Below are positions 33,013-43,128 of a stretch of DNA of 64,000 nt, piece after piece. The stretch is from Trematomus loennbergii (lineage: Eukaryota; Chordata; Actinopteri; Perciformes; Nototheniidae). The position numbers and the translations under genes were made by a program. The stretch lies in the NCBI GenBank assembly GCA_012861695.1, contig JAAOOA010000321.1:1-64000 (forward strand), given 5' to 3'. Numbering within the stretch: the stretch's first letter is position 1; every line of letters starts with the position of its first letter. The notes under the pieces are model-generated. The model saw nothing but the letters and a program-made list of their open reading frames with translations, did no database searches and was not told where the DNA came from.

Positions 33013-33176
33013 TTTGACCCGGCTGAAGACTGGGGCCAGCGTCGGAACTGAAGCTTGTACCCTTGATTTAAGGAAGCGCTAAGAGCATCCTGCTGCAGGG
33101 AAGCTGAGAGGGCGAGCATGAGGTGCCTACACGGCCCATGCGCGCCGCTGCATCGTAAGCCTTAGTGAGCAGGTCA

Positions 33177-33704
33177 TCATGACCCGACATTGGAGTCGAG
33201 GGCACCTGGCCTCCACCTCAGGGCTTCGTCAGGGGAAACTATGAGGGAAGCAATGGTAGGCTCAACAGCCGGCGTGTGGTCAAGGCCAACTCTTGCCGCA
33301 TCCTGCATGGCTACCAAGGCTCGGCCATCGGACGTAAGACTGTAAAGAGCCTTAGTGTCCCTCCAGCATGCATGTAACTCCCTCAGATACTCACAAGAGG
33401 GAGGAACAGTGCGGGTGGCGGGTGCCGGAGTGCGCCTAAAGAACGCCTGGCAGGCGCTGTTTCGGGAATGGAGAGCCAAGAGGAGTGACCTCATCTGGGC
33501 TAGCTCAGTAGTGAGTAGGTCCACCCTGGAGGACAGCCTATCAGGCTTAGTCCTCTTCTTGGGCGGTGCACCCGCAGCCTCTGCGGCCCAACGCCTAGGA
33601 TGGGTAGGTTGGGCTGGAGTCGACTGTGCGGGGGGAAGGCCACCCTCAGTCAGTAGCTCAACCTCGGCAGCTCTTACCGCACGAGGCATGATGGTGCAAT
33701 TCAT
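33177..33704 (-). pseudogene. DIRS Gag-like protein fragment
   Basis: A 175-codon minus-strand frame includes PPKKRTKPDRLSSRVDLLTT, a basic patch and coiled coil, and LHACWRDTKALYSLTSDGRA. This matches the position and general style of the first protein of fish DIRS elements, before the RT. I assign it by position and composition. It starts MNCTIMPRAVRA near the minisatellite leader. Confidence 0.55.
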
Positions 33705-33889
33705 GCACGGGTCCTCCGAAAGGCCCTCCCTCAGATGCTCGAGGCCAAGACAAGAGGGGCAAAGGTCATGGCCATCCTCTGGTTAAAGAGGAGCCATACA
33801 GGTGTTAGAGCCGTTAGACCTAGCGATAGCTAGAGCACTCAGCTGCCTGTAAATAACTGGCCAGGAAACAAATATGCCGTGGAGGGGAG

Positions 33890-35430
33890 TGAGCACAATA
33901 GTAGTTAGCTTCAGCGTGAGCACTCTGCTAACTGGAGTGAGAAAAAATGAAGTCAGTTAATGGGTTTATGCGTGAGAGGAGAGCGAATACTCTCTCCACT
34001 AGCGCCGTAGCGAGTTAGCCTAAGCGAGAGCCTCTGCTAACTGAAGGCTGGAACGGGCATCCAACTGTGTGCAGGGAGAGGGGAGCGGATTCACTCTCTT
34101 CACTAGCGCTGTAGCAAGTTAGCTTTGAGCGAGAGCACTCAGTTAACTGGAGGATGGAACAGGAACCAACTATGTGCAGTGAAAAGGGGAGTGAAGACAC
34201 TCTCTTCACTAGCACTATAGCAAGTTAGCTTTGAGCGAGAGCACTCAGCTAACTGGAGGATAGAACAGGAACTAATTGTGAGAGGGGAGTGAAGACACTC
34301 TCTTCACTAGTGCTGTAGCAAGTTAGCTTTGAGCGAGAGCACTCCGCTAACTAGAGGATAGAACAGGAACTAATTGTGAGCTGTGAGAGGGGAGTGAAGA
34401 CACTCTCTTCACTAGCGCTGTAGCAAGTTAACTTTGAGCGAGAGCACTCAGTTAACTGGAGGATGGAACACTTTATGTGTCGTTGCCACTCTGCATATCA
34501 TGTATATTTTTTTTTACCCTGTTTGTAAAAAGTAATTTCCTTAATGTTTTATGTGAGGGAATGGAAAATAGCTCAAAGCTAAATCTGGCACTGTTACGCT
34601 TGACACATTTAAATGTTTTAAGTGTTCATTACAGTGCATTGTCCCTGTCAAATAAAGAATTAAATAAAATAACCAATTGTGCGCCGTGAGAGGGGAGTGA
34701 AGACACTCCCTCACTAGCACTGTAGCAAGTTAGCTTTGAGCGAGAGTACTCAGCTAACTGGAGGATAGAACAGGAACTAATTGTGAGCTGTGAGAGGGGG
34801 GCGGAGACGCTCCCTTCACTAGCGCCGTAACAGTTAGCTTGAATGAAACCACTCAGCTTAACTGGACGATAGAATAGGTAAAGAAACAATGTATGCGGTG
34901 AGAGGGGGCGGAGACGCTCCCTTCACTCGCGCCGTAACAGTTAACTTGAACGAAAACACTCAGCTTAACTGGACGATAGAACAGGTAAAGAAACAATTGT
35001 ATGTAGTGAGAGGGGGGGGGGAGACGCTCCCTTCACTAATGCCATAACAGTTAGCTTGAACGAAAACACTCTAACTGGACGATAGAACAGGCAAGGAACC
35101 AAATGTATGCAGTGAAAGGGGGGGCGGAGACGCTCCCTTCACTAGTGCAGTAGAAAGTTAGCTTCCAGCGGGAGCACTCAGCTAACTGGATGATAGTACA
35201 GGTAAAGAACCAAAGTATGTAGTGAGAAGGAGGGCGGAGACGCTCTCTTCACTAGCGCAGTAGAAAGTTAGCTTTCAGCGGGAGCACTCAGCTAACTGGA
35301 TGATAGTACAGGTAAAGAACCAAAAGTATGTAGTGAGAAGGAGGGCGGAGACGCTCTCTTCACTAGCACAGTAGAAAGTTAGCTTTCACCGGGAGCACTC
35401 AGCTAACTGGATGATAGTACAGGTAACAGT
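33890..35430. repeat. ~105-bp minisatellite in DIRS leader
   Basis: About 14 units carry AAGTTAGCTTTGAGCGAGAG, GCACTCAGCTAACTGGA and GACACTCTCTTCACTAGC. Units change gradually from left to right (GAAGACACTC to GGAGACGCTC). A 200-bp foreign piece sits between units at 34,471-34,670. Confidence 0.85.
34471..34670 (+). mobile_element. Short retroelement 3' end inside the minisatellite
   Basis: It interrupts one repeat unit between GGATGGAACA and CCAATTGTG. It ends AATAAAGAATTAAATAAAAT, an A-rich tail as in truncated LINE insertions. The family is not recognised. Confidence 0.5.
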
Positions 35431-35786
35431 AACAAATTAGCGAGAGCCCTCGGTTAATTTGTACACTTATCTCATTAGTTTGAGAGTGTATATAGATATA
35501 GCACAATCAGCAATAATTGGTAGCGATCTCACCGGCTGTGTGCAGGAGCGTCCGCTCTTTACCGGTCCGGAGCTCCTGGGGTCCGGGCGGTGAACACCGC
35601 GGTCCTCTCCCTTGGGAGGACGGACAGCTCGTCGCAGCCTTTGGAGGGCGAGCGTTTTTCTAGCCCGCAGCTCCGATCAAACGATCGCAAGGCTACAGGT
35701 AGCGATGAGCTAGAATCTTAATTTTCAGTAAGCTAGCTTGGCTTCTACTCATAAGTAGTAACCTGCGCAGCGAGAAGATGAAAAAG

Positions 35787-35945
35787 GACTGAGCTCGTTG
35801 ACAGCACCGGAACTTATACCTTCCGGGGTCATACGAGGTCACACGTGACTTTGTTGATATAAATATTCGACCTACGCATGCGCGAGACAGAAGATATCCA
35901 GTGCTAAAGCACCGCCTCTGGCGGTCAGTAAGTATGAAATAGAAC
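35787..35945. repeat. DIRS right (5') terminal inverted repeat
   Basis: Inverted partner of 30,574-30,703, followed by an outer extension CTGGCGGTCAGTAAGTATGA that is not found at the left end but is complementary to the internal region. Confidence 0.85.
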
Positions 35946-36164
35946 TGCTTTTCCGTTTCCAGATGTCAAAGCTAGAGATCAACTAGAGAAAGCCCTCACC
36001 TTTTCTCTTCACAATGAGTGTGTGTGGGGGACTCCCCCTTCGATTCTATTGGCTCTAACGGTCAGAAAGAGGTGTCAACCATCAAAATCGAGCAAGGGGG
36101 CCCAGAGATATGCATGGTATCCACCCAAATGAGCCCAGAAGTGGTTTCTTTTTGCTCACATTAA
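35946..36164. mobile_element. piggyBac-like element, right part after DIRS
   Basis: Continues the match to 6,935-7,165 (TGCTTTTCCGTTTC and GGTGTCAACCATCAAAAT). It is cut by the Tc1 remnant. Confidence 0.5.
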
Positions 36165-36487
36165 GAAGGCAAGTAATTCCACACATTGACTCTTGACAAG
36201 GCAGACGTGTTCATTGAAAACCATTCCAGGGTTCTACCTCATGAAGCTGACTGAGAGAAGCCAAGAGGGTGCAAAGCTGTCATCAAGGCAAAAGGGGGCT
36301 ACTTTGAAGAATCTAAAATAAAAATCATATTCTTAATTTGTTAACACTTTTTTGTTAACTAGATAATTCCTTATGTGTTCTTTCATAGTTTTGATGTGTT
36401 CAGTATTAATCTACGAAGTAGAAACAAATTAAAATAAACAAAAACCATTGAATGAGAAGGTGTCCAAACTTTTGACTGGTACTGTAT
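36165..36487. mobile_element. Tc1/mariner 3' remnant, copy 2
   Basis: It contains ATTCCACACATTGACTCTTG, CATGAAGCTGACTGAGAGAA and GTGCAAAGCTGTCATCAAGG, a transposase C-terminal region widely seen in fish Tc1 elements, as recalled. It is followed by the terminal repeat ending GTCCAAACTTTTGACTGG. The frame is broken. Copy 1 shows only its right part at the window start. Confidence 0.75.
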
Positions 36488-37063
36488 ATAAAACACACAC
36501 ATTTTAATATTTGGCAGGTTCCCTCATCTATAATCATTTATACAAGCGCAACTTTGAACATGTACAGCAGTAAAATGCAACATACAAAATAATCAAGAAA
36601 CATCATAAATTGAACACTGACGGGGAACATTTTACTGCACCATCATTACTTTTACATAAGAAGGTGCCGTAAAATGTTCTGTTAATACTTGCATACTTTT
36701 ACTTAAATAAGCTTTGAATGCAGGATTTTAATTTTTTAACAGAGTATTTTAATTATATACTGTAGGTGTAGTGTATCTGTGAACGATCCCAAATACAATT
36801 CCTTGTTTACATTGCAGTAGTGCTACGCCAGAAGAAAAAACCCTTTTTCATTTTTAACTGGAAGTGGAAAGGGGCTGGGCTACATAAGGTGAATTGAGCC
36901 AACAAAAATACACAATAGGTGGGACTAAGAAAGATAATGTGAAAATATAAAAACAAAGGCATTAATTAGGGCTGCAAAATGTCTCCCATTGTAATGGTGA
37001 TTAGATTTGTAAATGCTAAAACTTAACAGTTTGTTCTGACTGTGTGTTTCCTGTTTCCTGCAG
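36488..37063 (+). other. Intron 3' part and splice acceptor of the ZNF gene, copy 2
   Basis: No gene. Around 36,651 it shows the empty target of the copy-1-specific transposon. It ends in TTTCCTGCAG at 37,054-37,063. Confidence 0.6.
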
Positions 37064-37926
37064 ATGTCCAGCTGCTGGTGGTGGTTAAAGAAGAGCTTCT
37101 CCCTGACCAGCAGGAGTGGAGCACCAGTCTGGACCAGGAGGACCCAGAGCCCCCCCCACACATTAAGCAGGAACAGGAGGAACTCAGGATCAGTCAGGAG
37201 GGAGAGCAGCTTCAGGAGCTGGAGGAGGCTGATATCACCAAGTCCACTTTCACTCCTTACCCTGTGAAGAGTGAAGATGATGAAGAGAAACCTCAGTCCT
37301 CACAGCCTCATCAAAGACAAACTGAACACATGGAAACAGAAGCTGATGGAGATGACTGTCGAGGACCAGAACCAGCCAGGAACTCAGATCCAGAGAGCAG
37401 TTTACAACCAAAGACTGAGCACGACACTGGAAACTCTTCTGAACCTGACACTGGAGACTCTTCTGAACCTGACACTGAAGACAGTTTTGATTGGAAAGAT
37501 ACCATTGAACCTGCATCAGGCTCAAACTCACTGAAAAATAGACATGAATCTGTCAGTCATCCACGACGTAGTGCTGAAAATAAAACATTCAGCTGCTCAG
37601 TCTGTAAGAAAGCTTTTTCACAGAGTGGAAGTTTAAAGACACACATGAGAACCCACACAGGAGAGAAGCCATTTAGCTGCTCAGTTTGTACCAAATCTTT
37701 TGCACAGAGTGGACATTTAAATGAACACATGAGAGTCCACACAGGAGAGAAACCATTCAGCTGCTCAGTTTGTACCAAATATTTTGCACAGAGGGGACAT
37801 TTAAAGGAACACATGAGAGTCCACACAGGAGAGAAACCATTTAGCTGCTCAGTCTGTAAAAAACCTTTTTCACGGAGTGATCATTTAAAGACACACATGA
37901 GAGTCCACACAGGAGAGGAAAAATAG
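37064..37926 (+). CDS. C2H2 zinc-finger protein, exon 2, copy 2 (four fingers)
   Basis: Joined to exon 1 (27,016-27,208), this gives 193 + 863 bases, or 351 residues. The protein has a helical N-terminus (1-64), an acidic linker with [14 protein letters not shown] and repeated SSEPDT motifs (about 65-239), and four C2H2 fingers (about 240-351). Helix residues are QSGSLKT, QSGHLNE, QRGHLKE and RSDHLKT. It probably binds DNA in the nucleus; the target is unknown. Compared with copy 1 one finger is missing, and finger four reads [11 protein letters not shown] where copy 1 finger five reads [11 protein letters not shown]. The fusion of exons is in phase without stops, so this is the best candidate for a working gene here. 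A terminal finger has been lost after GEEK-stop. Confidence 0.88.
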
Positions 37927-38009
37927 AGCTGCAAGTTTGTGACAAAATATTTAAATGGCGTAATCGTTTCAAAAGACACAAGTGTGTTGGTCGTCAGCTG
38001 CTTCTGTAA
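37927..38009 (+). pseudogene. Decayed terminal zinc finger, copy 2
   Basis: The shifted frame VCDKIFKWRNRFKRHKCVGR lies past the stop, as in copy 1, with one substitution. Confidence 0.6.
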
Positions 38010-39928
38010 CTGTAAGGGAATACATTTGTCTATTTTGTATCCTAATGACGTAATGCCGTTACATGTAATACGGTACTCCCTAAGCCTGATTTCACCCACC
38101 TGCAACCGATTCGCGAATAATCACAAATGTTCATTTCTTTGACCCCTTGTCTCGACTATTTCTTGTTTAATAATCGTTACATCTCCTCAGGACCAAGTTC
38201 CCGTGTCCTGCCTTTCACCTGCTGATCACCCACTGCTCATTTAAGGTGGACTCACCTTTACAAGGGACCAGCTAGTCTTAGTGTCTTAATGCAAACGTTT
38301 TGTAAAGTGATGCTAGACCAAAAACGTGCTGTTGGGTTGTGTGCTCTCTGCAGGACGGTGTCTGTACTCAAAGATTGTTTATGAAATGAGAGCTTCACTC
38401 TGTTTTTGTTGTCTAAACAACGCCAATAGAGCGATACGTCTTCTTTCCAGCAGATGGCATACATGTTACATCATCCAGTTCAACTGTCATCCACATATTA
38501 ATGATTCAAAACAGCAATGTGTAAGATATGGCTAGTGATTGACTAGTTCAACAGAATGTGAAGAGGTTACAGTCTTGAGGCCATGTCCAATATGTTTATG
38601 TTTTGTTTGATTAAATCTACTGAAATGAGCATTCAATGACTAAATTATTCTTAATTACTGTCATTACATCATGGGTTTGCATTGCAATATCAGAACGCAT
38701 AAAACCCAACTTTATTTCTTCCAAGTTGCGGGTGTTCACTGTTTAGAAGTCCGCTGTGTTTCATCCAAGCTTCCACTTCGTGCTCCGATAATGCTGAAAG
38801 TATCTGTTGTATGCTTTACCTGCTCCAGTAACAAAAGTGTAATTCACTGGACAGAGACAAGAGATAGTGGATGGATCCAGAGGAGAACCAGAAGATAGTC
38901 CGTATAGAGCCTTCAGGTTCTGAAAATTATCAGGGATAGAGCTAGAAAGAAACTCTAAAACCTGGATAGAGCTAGAAGATAGCCAGAACAAAGCCAAGAA
39001 AGACCCAGTAGAAAGACAGGAAGGAGCCAAAAGTTTGTGTCTTTTAATATTCAAGCTCTTCTCTTAAGATATTAGAACTTTCTATCTCAACATGTATCCT
39101 TTTATTCCAATTAAAAATAAACTCAAATTTGTACTGCCAATTATTGAGATTGTTTCACAGCTTTATCTCAAATATTTAGACTTGTTTCTTCACATATAGA
39201 TTACATAGGATGAACAGCACGATCCACTCTGCTGGATTCTGCCCAAATCTGCTCAAAATGCATGCAAACATCTCGCTTTATCCATACTCCTGCAGTTGTA
39301 TTGTTCTGGATTCATAGTGAAGTGTATTAGATGTTCTGCACTCTTATTATTATGTATTTAATATAAAGTGAAATACCCATAAAGTCAGAAAAGAAAAGAG
39401 ACTCACTTAAGGAAAAAGGTTCTGAACCAGTGAGAGTTATTCATTTGCACATAAACATGGTCAAATATTTAAAGTTGTGACCAGATGGTGTTGCCCTAAT
39501 CCGTGTATCTACGGTCCATTTGTTTTTCTTTATTACACAAGTGAGCGGAAGAGCGTCTGAGAGGCTTTTCTTTTACCTTACTAAATGGTCTAATGGTCAT
39601 TGGAGCGAGGGGCGGGGAAGAAACTCGCGGAAGTGATTTCAAAACAAAAGCCCTTGGAACGGTGATATTATAAACAAGGGGAAACAAGGTGAGTTTAGTG
39701 ATCACAACGAAAACGGCCAAGACACATATTGAGCCCAGAAAATGAATGTTATTAAGGGCTGTAAATATAATAGGCCTATGTCTAAAATGGACAACATTGT
39801 TAGGAGATTTAAACTATACAGCGATTCTGCACTGCGGTCAACTCAGCCGTCTCTCTCTTTTTTCAAATCAGCTGCTCTTCATTTTTTTCCCTGCTATTTT
39901 CAATGAGTGATACAAATATTTTTTACCA
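38010..39928. other. Non-coding 3' flank of ZNF, copy 2
   Basis: Counterpart of 2,642-4,536. No supported gene. A ~20-bp extra piece (TTATCCATACTCCTGCAGTT near 39,277) distinguishes it from copy 1. The promoter-like GC box recurs near 39,610. Confidence 0.45.
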
Positions 39929-40483
39929 CAAGTTCTTAATACAACTGACACTGTTGGACTCGGTACTAGTTTTACTGCTACCAGAAATGAAATGAAGTAC
40001 TTTTACTGTGTACTTTGTGAGTAATCCTCTGTCAGAGTCCCCTCCATAGTACATAATGCATGTTTTCTGCTGTCTTTGATGAGTGATAAAATACAATTTT
40101 ACCATTAGTTCTTAATGAAATTGATACTGTTTGACTTTGTATTAGTTAGCCTACTACTAAAAATATACATTGAAGTACTTTTACTGTGTCTTTATTGAGA
40201 AATCCTCTGTCAAAGTCCCCTGCTGAGAACCAAATCAAGCCACTTCTGCTAAGTTTGATGAGGGAATAATGTTTTGTTGCCATTAGTTCTTCGTGAGATT
40301 GATCCTGTTGGACTCAGTACTAGTGAAACTACCCCCACAAGTACTATGAAGTACTTACTGTGTATTTTCCAGTAATCCTCTGTCAATGTCCCCTCCTGAG
40401 TACAAGAATGCATGTTTTTCTTTTAATAAGCGTTAAAAAACCTTTCTTCCTGAGACTGATATTGTTGGACAGAGTATTTTAAG
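39929..40483. repeat. Degenerate ~178-bp tandem repeat, copy 2
   Basis: AGTTCTT starts at 39,931, 40,107 and 40,285 give periods of 176 and 178 bp; equivalent to 4,537-5,092. Confidence 0.75.
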
Positions 40484-40690
40484 AGGATGGTAGACATGAT
40501 ATCAGCACTATTCCAGTCAGTACTCCAGCAGCAGCATTTTTACACCTTGGAAAGTCTTTAGAGTCTGGCCTGGATAGCTGGTCCCAACTATCCTTCAGCA
40601 AAGTGACACACTCTGTCACATGGTTGCCCTCTTATGATGCTGCTGTCTTTTAATATATAATTATTCCTCTGCCACTAGTTCGTACGTTAG

Positions 40691-42010
40691 TCAAAATGAC
40701 CCCCAAGGATCAAAGTGTAAAGTAAACTTGAGGATAACAGGAAGACAAAAGTGAAGTCTTTGTTCTTTAATGTGAAAGTGAAGCGTCTCTGGCTGTCCGT
40801 CACTTTGGATATGAGTTCAGTTTAGTTGTTTGTTACCTTCTTATTCTCCAAGTCCTCTAAAGGTTTAGTAAATCAAAGCAGCATTTACTCCTCATTGTGG
40901 CTCCGCTGTTACTCTGATTCTGGCCCAGTATAACAATTAACTCTACTCATGAGTTACTTCGTTACTGCTCTTTACTACCATGCAGTGGTGTAGTGTAGTG
41001 AAGTACATTTACTCAAGTATTGTGCAATATTGTGGTACTTGTACTTTACTTGAGTATTTCCATGACATCCTACTTTAGCATAACATTAGCCTAAAGCTAG
41101 CATTAGCATAGAGCTAGCTAGCAGCTAGACCATGAGTGGTAAGAACCAGAGAAGACAATGTAAAACGAATATTATTGAAAATTATGATAACCGTTCCAAC
41201 ATCAGTAGCTATCTATCTTTACCTTAGTCACTCGCGCTGACTGAACTCAATGACGTTTTTGGAACGTTTTGGCTAACACAGCTGCAACTCATCTCCACCT
41301 GATTTCCCGCTTATGGTCATGGCTGCATGGAAATTACACATGACTTTGCGCAATGTAATACTAGTGAGAGTCATACCAGCAAAGCCTCCACACCAACCTT
41401 GACACTTTGAGTCACACCCTACGTGACGTTTACACATACTTTTAATACAAAAATGATCAGCATAAATTATTGAATATACGTGGTCCTTACCTTTTTGAAA
41501 TAATGTAGGCTCCCCTTCCAGACACAGGTTGTTCTCCGCCATGAGATAAAGAAAAAAGGCGCACTAAAACCGGAAGTGTAATTAACTCCAACTGGAGTGC
41601 ATGCAATCAACTCCCTTAAAGAACACCGGCCTTAGAGCTTTGTCAGCACTGCAAGTGTTAAAAGAACACCCAAATCAACACTTATCAACTCGAAATAATT
41701 GACACTGAAACATTAACACTATTTCACACTGCAGAATTTGCTGTGTTGATGATGATGTTGATGATGTGTTGATCAAAGTTGATGGAGAGAAAAGCGGCAG
41801 CGGTGGTGTAGTCCGGGTACAATCCGCATCAACATATAGTAAGTATTGTGCAATATTGTGGTACTTGTACTTTACTGAGTATTTCCATTATATGCTACTT
41901 TATACTTCTACAATTTGGAAACCAGTATTGTACTTTTTACTGCACTACAATTATTTGACAAAATTAGGTACTAGTTACAAATTCAGATTATTAGCTAAAA
42001 GAGAATATGA
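40691..42010. repeat. Interspersed repeat split by a ~780-bp segment, copy 2
   Basis: Equivalent of 5,298-6,615. The shared ~65 bp starts at 41,014 and again at 41,841. Confidence 0.6.
41491..41542 (-). CDS. Possible first coding exon, MAENN-, copy 2
   Basis: Same 17 codons, donor AAAAAG|GTAAGG and upstream ACTTCCGG as at 6,099-6,150. Identity here says little about selection because the duplication is recent. Confidence 0.35.
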
Positions 42011-42014
42011 CTAA

Positions 42015-42600
42015 ACTATTATTTATCTTTTCTCCACATCCATGACATCGTTTCACATCGTGAGGTGACACAGAATCGAAGGGTACCCTCATTATCACTC
42101 AATTATACGAAATCGCGACATTATAAACAAAAACAGACATCAAAACATGTGGCGCTATGTAGCTAAAAATGCTAACATGGTTACCTTGTCTCTGTAGTCT
42201 GCTCCAAAGTGGTCTTCAATGGCATTAAAACGATAAAAACGCTGCTGAAGTTAATCCATAGGTTAATCCAATGTGTCTGTGTCCCTTTGAAATTATTTCT
42301 GATAATCCATGAGCAATAAAACGGATAATCCATGCTTTTCCGTTTCTAGATGTCAGAGCGAGAGATAGCTTCACTCTCATGCAAAACTACATGCGCAAAG
42401 CCCCCACCTTTTTGTTTTAAAACGTGTGTGTGTGTGGGGGACTCCCCCTTCGATTATTTTGGCTCTAATGGTCAGAAAGAGGTGTCAACCATCAAAATTG
42501 AGCAAGGGGGGCCAGAGATATGGAAAATCCACCCAAATGACCCCAGAAGTGGTTTCTTTTTGCTAAATCTCTCTAAAAAGGTCAAATGTTTTGGGGACAA
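42015..42600. mobile_element. Fragment of a piggyBac-like element, copy 2
   Basis: Equivalent of 6,620-7,205, and also without DIRS. Confidence 0.5.
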
Positions 42601-42981
42601 CGTGGTCTGACGCGGTAATAATACAAGTGTGACATTATTTCTGAAGGCTCCCGCACACATAATATTTCCAGTACAGATGTAGTTATTGTGAGTTTGGATA
42701 TGCACTTTATGCAAATGATAAGTTAGTTACTGTTAGTAAAAACAGTAAGGTTAATACTGGGATGTTTCTTACACTAAGACTGAAATACTGAGGGTTAAAG
42801 CTCCCATGTCATGCTTTTCCGGTTATTACCCGTCCCCTTGTGTGTTATGAAGGTTTTTATGCATGTAAACGGTGTGCAGAGTCAAAACCCTCAAAGTACA
42901 CCCTGTAGCGAGTAAAACTCTAACACAGAAAATACCTCCCCAAAACGCCTCGTTGGAGATACGTCACTGTCCATTTGATTC

Positions 42982-43014
42982 TTCCGGGTACCGCATGATG
43001 TCAGGTACCCGGAA
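42982..43014. promoter_or_regulatory. Damaged palindrome upstream of THAP, copy 2
   Basis: Same site as 7,586-7,621 but with TGC missing from the right arm, leaving 33 bp and weaker pairing. Confidence 0.6.
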
Positions 43015-43128
43015 CAAAATGGACCAATCCGGAAGAGCTATGGCCACACCCAGCGGCGCTGGCCGCACCCTCTGCCAGCCTAACATTTACTGTTGGAAGC
43101 TCTGGTTCAGTTCACAATCGATCCAGTC

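Larger units (their letters stand above)
30534..35945 (-). mobile_element. DIRS-type tyrosine-recombinase retrotransposon (decayed)
   Basis: On the minus strand the order is Gag-like, reverse transcriptase, RNase H/recombinase linker, and tyrosine recombinase. This plan, with split termini, defines DIRS elements. Terminal inverted repeats match over about 130 bp (30,574-30,703 against 35,787-35,917). A short internal complementary region near the 3' end (30,756-30,850) matches both outer ends. A ~105-bp minisatellite fills the 5' leader. Comparison with 6,905-6,960 shows the empty site, with about ten bases replaced. Many frameshifts and an RT deletion mean it is dead. Confidence 0.87.

Noticed and set aside
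33355..33786. Plus-strand 143-codon frame in the DIRS element
   Set aside because: Antisense shadow of the minus-strand Gag-like frame.
33890..35430. CRISPR-like array
   Set aside because: Units are contiguous ~105-bp tandem copies without unique spacers, in a eukaryotic retroelement.
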